Shown piece after piece: positions 58,123 through 64,000 of a stretch of 64,000 nt of DNA. The notes under the pieces are model-generated. The model had not been told where the DNA came from, made no database searches, and saw nothing but the letters and a program-made list of their open reading frames with translations. The position numbers were made by a program, and so were the translations under genes. Source of the DNA: Leptasterias polaris (Eukaryota > Echinodermata > Asteroidea > Forcipulatida > Asteriidae); contig JAZGTN010000214.1 in the NCBI GenBank assembly GCA_037783415.1, positions 310,001 to 374,000 of the forward strand. Direction: 5' to 3'. Each line of letters starts with the position of its first letter. Within the stretch, counting starts at the first letter, position 1.

Positions 58123-58321
58123 CTGTTGTAATAAATGAAAACATACATTATTATTATACGACTCCCAAATGCTACCGCAAGCTGAACAAGGGAAAATAAC
58201 ACAGTTGTAAAAACATGCTCAGTAGGTAGCGATGTGCTCATGGGTATCACAGTACTGCAATGATGAAGTTTATACTTGTACAATGTACAATTGTATATGA
58301 CCGAAGACAGCTCTACGAGAC

Positions 58322-58512
58322 CTGCGCACAATTTCATTGAGCTGCTTCAGCAGAAAAAACTGCTTCACAACTTTCTGCTTAACCTTAAATACAAGCAGAG
58401 TACCAGTCATATGTGACATTGTATTTTGCTTGTAACCTTATTCCGATGAGCAAAATTTTGTGCTTAGGTTTTTTTTCTTTGTTTAATCAGCTCTATGAGG
58501 TTGGGTCCAGTG
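58322..58512. repeat. Family A element
   Basis: GCACAATTTCATTGAGCTGC then TTCAGCAG at the left; TTTAATCAGCTCTATGAGGT then TGGGTCCAG at the right; ACCAGTCATATGTGACATTG and CTTGTAACCTTATTCCGATG inside. Confidence 0.75.
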
Positions 58513-60289
58513 CCTACAGGACCACTGTGAGAGATACATGTACATAATGTATGCATCTTGGGTTCCACATTGTTTTGGTTAAAAGAAAATGGTTAATGCT
58601 ACTGTTTTCAAAGGCCATAAATTTAGCTTTAGATCAAGAAAATATTATTCAAGTCTCCAAGACCGGATATACATGTGTAGGCCTACATGTAGACAACTGC
58701 AGTAAGCGCATACTCTAAATGCACACTTGTAAAACTATTTTTAAACAGCACTACATGTATACATGGATACCATTTAATCCACATGTAGCCATGGATAAGA
58801 TCCCATACAAGTTCATATACGTACATGTATGTACAATGTGTACACATTTAAGGCTTTCATAAAACATATTGATAATAATAATATTTTAGTAATAATAACA
58901 GAGTTTTAGCCAACATAAGGAAATTTCACTAATAACGTTAATCATTGTAAGTAAATGTAGAACAAAAACATCGGTACCTACATTTGTTGCACTGGTAACT
59001 CATTCCAGATACAAATTATCCCAGAAAAATACACACGGTCCCCACCACCACTCTCATGAAGGAAGTATGAAAATAAACATCCCACATGACCAGGCTGTCC
59101 ATGAAGATGACAGGAAAACTACACGTCACACTAGAATTATAAGTCAATCGGTGCCATTGGAAAGACAGAAAACGCATGTTGCACATGGCAAGTCAGAAGC
59201 AATTCCATTCTCGCCTTGTGATATTAACGACTCCAGTATAAGGCGCCAATCATAAACCCTAGATACTCTAACATAGTGAAATCTAATGTGTATATTTACA
59301 ACGAATCCAAACAATAACACGTGCTCCTTCCGAGTCCTGGCAGTACTACAAATCTTACACTACCCACTTTATACACAAGCTTTCTCCCCAAGCCACATCT
59401 GGGGAAACAAGGTTGTCACTTAACAGTTCCAAACCCTCTCTCTCTCACTTTGCATTGCACTGGGGTGCTTTAATTGGCTCTATCCACCCAATAAATTATT
59501 AGCGTAGACAAACAACATCCTGAACACTTTCAAATCTATCCTTAAGATTTTACTCCTGTTCTCCCCAATGTCTCATTACCCTTTGATTACCCATAATGCA
59601 GAGGTTGATAACTTTTGCTGAACCACAGCCTTGCATGGGACAGAGAGAAGGCTCTGGTTTGGGATTTATAATTGAAGCAGGAGATGATTGATTTAAGTTG
59701 CCATGAAACAGGCTGGAATTCCAAAGGTTTGAGTGTCCACACCATTTTTCATTCCGAACATTTCACTGCTTCACTAACAGCATCCCATAATGAGGGGTTT
59801 CATGCCATTGGAGTTCAAACACTCTCTGAGGTTAAATTTCTTTGTAACAAAAGACGAAGCTTCTTCGTGCTCAAGAGACACCTTGAAGATGCAGGGGAAG
59901 ATGCACCTACTTGTTCTTCAAAGGATGTTATGGTGAGACAATTTGTTTGCTTTGCATGAATGTATTTTTTTTTTTTGCATATAACTTGGTAGTAGAGGAT
60001 TTTATTGGGTCTGACACATCTATGATGACAGGTTTTTTAATACTTTTGTACGCGGACAACTTTAAATGTATATATGTACTTTTGTCCGAAGATTTAAAAT
60101 AAATAAACAAAATAAAATCTTGCGTCAAAACTAGTAACTACACACATCTAAACTGTCTTACTTTGTAGGAAATGGGTTATCATTAGAAGAACTGCACACA
60201 TTTGGAAAACTAGAAATGATTTGTAAAATTGAAAACAACACCATCATCTTTCTGTCAGAGGTTAGACTAATTTTAAATAAATTTTAGGG
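58513..60289. other. Gene-free stretch upstream of the recognised trio exons
   Basis: ACATGTA-rich words are at 58540-58840. Plus-strand frames at 59067-59255 and 59672-59959 are not protein-like and point away from trio. No initiator exon was recognised. Confidence 0.5.
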
Positions 60290-60372
60290 TAAACAAAGAC
60301 AAATTTACTAGAGTGGTGTTCGCACTTGCAAACTCCGGATTTACAATGTACGTGCCGGTGCTCTACCAACAT
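60290..60372 (-). repeat. tRNA-derived SINE head, minus strand, degenerate
   Basis: The minus strand reads ATGTTGGTAGAGCACCGGCA then CGGAGTTTGCAAGTGCGAAC. The flank AAACAAAGACAAATTTACTA matches that of the 27466 copy, so both belong to the same SINE family although the A and B boxes here are decayed. Confidence 0.55.
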
Positions 60373-63200
60373 GTAATTTGCCATAATGTTAACAGTCTCA
60401 TATTTTGTCAATATCTTTGTTGACTCTCTGTTCTCCTCATACTACAGAAATCAACGAACAGAACTTTCTGAATCTATTTTTAATAGCTGGTTGGCAACAA
60501 GTGACCCATGCAACTTACAAAGCAAGCATTCAATTTATTGTAAATCAAAGCTACAAAGACTTTTTATTCAAGTGACAAAGAGATTTAGACTTTTGATATA
60601 TTTGCCAGTGGACTTGAAAATCTTCAAAAGTACAGAAAAGGTTGAAAATCAATCAAGTGTACAAATTGGCCATCATATAATTTGGCAAAGAAATATTTTC
60701 TCTGTTGTTCGTAATTTTTTTTCATAATCTTATTTCCACTGTTGTTCGTAGGCCCATCACGAAAAGATCATGTACTGTACATACAATAATCAGTATTATT
60801 AATATTATTCGGCCTGGAATTCAATATCTAAACAGCTGTACAAGGCATATATCTAGTGTGCACACCCTCACCCCAACGAAAATAAAAATAAATAAATAAT
60901 GTGTTTTCTCTACAATGTGACAATGAAAATCATGAAATCTTCACAGTTACATGTACATGTAGGTTGTACAGTGTGTTTATTGAAAATCAAGGATAAAACC
61001 ACCAACAAAAACCAGCAACCAATGATGTAAAAACACCTTTAAGTTCTTGAGCAAGGCTTGGTTTTCCCATCATACTACATCCTCAGAGCAACTTGTCAGA
61101 GATAATTTGAACACATCACTGGAGACACACATACAGTAAGTTGATGGATCATCATAGATTTCCCTGCCCTGCTAATAAATTACAGTACAGTAACTACTGT
61201 CATAGTCTTCATATAAACCTTATAAATGTCCTTGAACTGAAGTAATAATTTACAGTACACGGGTACCAAGAAGACTACCAGTATATTTACTCGTTTTAAA
61301 TCAGAATACAGTATTCAATGAAGCGATAAATAGGTTATTACAATAACTGTATAATATATATGGCTTCTTGAGAAAACAAAACTTACAAAGTCCTTAGCCT
61401 AGAAAACAAAAACCACAAAAATTTACGGTACCAATCAGTGTCAAGTAGCAACTATGTCATTGTAATTTTTGTTTGTATCGAGGACACTACAATGTACTCT
61501 AATATTAATTAAATCATGTGAAAAAATAAACCTCGTGGCAGATTTACCCATAATTTACATGGTATAAAGATGGTCATGGTGGAAAATTTCCCTTGAAATA
61601 TGTTTGCCTGAAATGCTGCAGTTTTGTAGAAATACTGGTCTTTGACAATTAAAAATGATATAAGGCATGTTTAAGATGTCTCTCCAAGCTGTGTTACTTT
61701 GTCATTACTCCACATCTTTGAATTTGAAAGCATTTTGTTACTTTACATTCATGGCGTTACTCTTTCACAGTTCAGTTGTCAGAAATTCTCTAATTGATTC
61801 AATGACTGGCTATAAATGAGTCAAATTTTCGCAGACTTGACCTTGGTTTTCTGAAGTCAAACTTTTTGATTCAATTCTGTCAAGTTCTAATGAGTCACAT
61901 TCCTCCAGTGATCTAACAGAATAGCCCCCTCATCTGTCCAGCAAAGCCAACAGAGTTTTGAAAAGTACAACTCAGACACTGAATGTTTGCCATATGTCAC
62001 ATAATGGCTGTCGACTTTGGCTGAACCATGGCCATGATGGTTGAACAGCCCAAAAACATAGATTCCTACATTCAGTATGTTTGAAAATTATCATTCCTCA
62101 GGATTTTTCAAAACTGTGAGGAGAAGCCTCAATGTTCCCCCTCCGATTTTTGAAACTTCAACCAATTTGTTTTTTTGCTTAGTACCCCTGACATTTTGTC
62201 AATTCTTGGTTTGTAACAGTAGAACTAAAAAATATCACATCTTTTAATTGATTTACCTCAAAGTGCCACTGCTAATAATTTTGAAATGATATTTAAGTTG
62301 CTGCTTATTTAACTTGAGTGATGATATTGATACTGAAAAAGACATCCCATCTGGTCCATACATCTTCAGATTGTTAATAAAAGCACAAAAAACACACACA
62401 CAAAAACACACAGCTTGGTAATGCATTAACTACTTCATCTATTTTTGTTTAGAAATGAGTCTACTGCAAAGGAGTGTACGTGTGTACTTTGATGAACTCA
62501 CAATGTGAAACTTTCACACTCCCTTGGTTTTGCCAAAGTGTGCAACCAAATACCATCCTCAACATGGCCTGACGGCTTTCCATGTTCTCGTGCATCCGAT
62601 CAAGAATTTGCCAGGCATTAATTTTTCATAAATCATTTTGATCAGGCTGGTGTGTGTCTCTTCTCTAGCCAGTAATGACATTATGCAAGCCTGGGTTGCC
62701 AAAGTCAAGGACCAAACCCTGGGTAGTGTGATGACATCTGATACTGTACAGAGTGACTGTGTTCAGAGAACATTGTATGGTACACCACCAATCAGGGACA
62801 GCCCATCAGGATGACTGGTGTCCTCATAAGGTAGCTCAATACACCAAGCTGTCCCTCATGGGACCGGTGATTCATGCTTGGGGTAGGAGTAAACAAACAG
62901 GGCATGTGGATCACAATAGGATTCTACTCATGACCTGGTTCCTGGCCGCCCTTGTCAAGCAAAGAAAATTATTATACCACTGATATGTGTAAATTTGCTT
63001 GCATTTCCTACCTCTCTATGGTAAAACAAAAAAACAAACACAGATACCAATCACAAGCAAAACAGCTTTGGTAATTATTTTCTGCTCTGTGGAAGTTTTT
63101 GGTGTAACTGTTGTAATCAAATTTGTCCACTTGGCTGGCACCTTTGGAGATTAATTTTACAGAATTGGATCCTCAGCTGTAAGCTAGATAACTGCTTATA
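60373..63200. other. Gene-free stretch
   Basis: Includes a plus-strand frame 60386-60727 (113 codons, many Phe/Ser/Lys) with no family match. TTACAGTAC words recur at 61181-61260. No exon in phase with trio was recognised. Confidence 0.5.
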
Positions 63201-63565
63201 AGGCCAAATTTAAAAAAATACCAGTTGATCGTCCTGATTTTTCCAAAAAGAGGAGGATGAGGGCCTTTTTATTTTTTTATTATTATTTTTTTTCCAAGAT
63301 GGCCGCCAAGTATTTCAATTCAAACAGGCCACCAATTCTTCAGTTTGAAATCACCGCTAACTTTCTTTATATCTATTTGTTGCATGAGGTAAGTTTACAT
63401 CAAAAATTAAAATATATATGTCAAGGGTGGATTAAAAATACAAACATTTTTTTATTTTATTTTTTTTAAAGGAAAAATCGAGAAAAAAAAGAGAAAAAAA
63501 AGGATGGGGCCTCAAAAAAGGATGCGGGCGGGGACGATCAACTGGTTTTTTTTTTTACTTGGCCT
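63201..63565 (+). mobile_element. Inverted-repeat element carrying a Kozak-like ATG and splice donor
   Basis: Left end AGGCCAAATTTAAAAAAATA then CCAGTTGATCGTCC; right end GGACGATCAACTGGT, T-run, then TACTTGGCCT: terminal inverted repeats of about 34 bp (63201-63234 and about 63532-63565). Inside, CCAAGATGGCCGCCAAGTAT gives an ATG in excellent context with an overlapping YY1-like motif. An open stretch of 28 codons (MAAKYFNSNRPPILQFEITA, then NFLYIYLLHE) follows and ends exactly at GAG|GTAAGT. It looks like a first exon but lies inside a repeat, so I class it as a mobile element. Confidence 0.7.
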
Positions 63566-64000
63566 AACAAGCATGCAAGCTCTTTACGTTGAGCAAACTA
63601 AAGATTCCTTTCGTCATAAATTGTCTGGTAAGCAGACATGCATAAATAGTTTCTGCTTAAAGGAGGGGACAGACCCTTAGCAAGATTTATCCTTAAACAC
63701 TGCTTACCAGCCATAAGCAAAACAAAATGCAAGCCTACTCGATTCTGGTAAGCAGATCATGACCTGAAAAAACAATTCAATTAAGTAGTGAACATTTCTT
63801 AAATATTTATGAAATATTTCTGTCACACACATTTTCTAAGCACGCACATTGTTGTACTGATAAAACAATGATTGTAATCATTTTTCTTTGAGATAAATCA
63901 TTAGTTTAAAATCAGTACCTGTGAAAATTTGCATATTTTGCCAAACATTCATGTACTGTATACACTTAGTACACATGTGATGTGCATAAAGCATATACTG
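63566..64000. other. Spacer with a possible family A fragment
   Basis: Words GTCTGGTAAGCAGAC, CACTGCTTACCAGCCATAAG and GATTCTGGTAAGCAGATC at 63627-63760 recall family A but are too diverged to delimit. Confidence 0.35.

Overview
This is animal nuclear DNA, not prokaryotic. It is AT-rich, has no operon-like gene packing, and its only clear protein-coding signal is one gene split into small exons bounded by canonical GT/AG introns. The gene is a Trio/Kalirin orthologue on the minus strand. Twelve consecutive exons between 58122 and 37824 encode about 581 residues: the Sec14/CRAL-TRIO lipid-binding domain followed by the first spectrin repeats of this Rho-family guanine-nucleotide exchange factor. 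The 5' start and the catalytic DH-PH modules are not in the window. The protein matches vertebrate TRIO and KALRN about equally well, as expected for a single pre-duplication copy in an invertebrate. The repeat content (tRNA-derived SINEs, short inverted-repeat elements beginning GCCCAATTTCAT, GTCGAAATTAA-ended elements) resembles what I remember of echinoderm and especially sea-star genomes. Echinodermata is therefore an inference, with Asteroidea the best guess.

Layout. Positions 1-37823 hold no exon I can identify with confidence. They are either a very long trio intron or the space between trio and another gene. They contain an unrecognised protein-like stretch (2123-2642), a possible minus-strand 5' exon with a direct-repeat-1 nuclear-receptor site (29986-31020), many SINEs, miniature inverted-repeat elements and minisatellites. 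Positions 37824-58122 are the trio exons. The introns between them carry a 188-bp tandem array built from a tRNA-derived SINE, a tandem duplication that copied the end of an exon, a near-perfect hairpin, a 462-bp element with a 6-bp target-site duplication, and a 1.6-kb Harbinger-like element with a TAA target-site duplication. Positions 58123-64000 lie upstream of the recognised exons and end with an inverted-repeat element that carries a Kozak-like ATG and a consensus splice donor.

I see no rRNA, no intact tRNA gene and no CRISPR array. The most interesting material is the repeat biology: two TA-flanked elements, each carrying two perfect TGACGTCA palindromes, two element families that share termini but not interiors, and mobile elements spreading splice and promoter signals around a conserved signalling gene.
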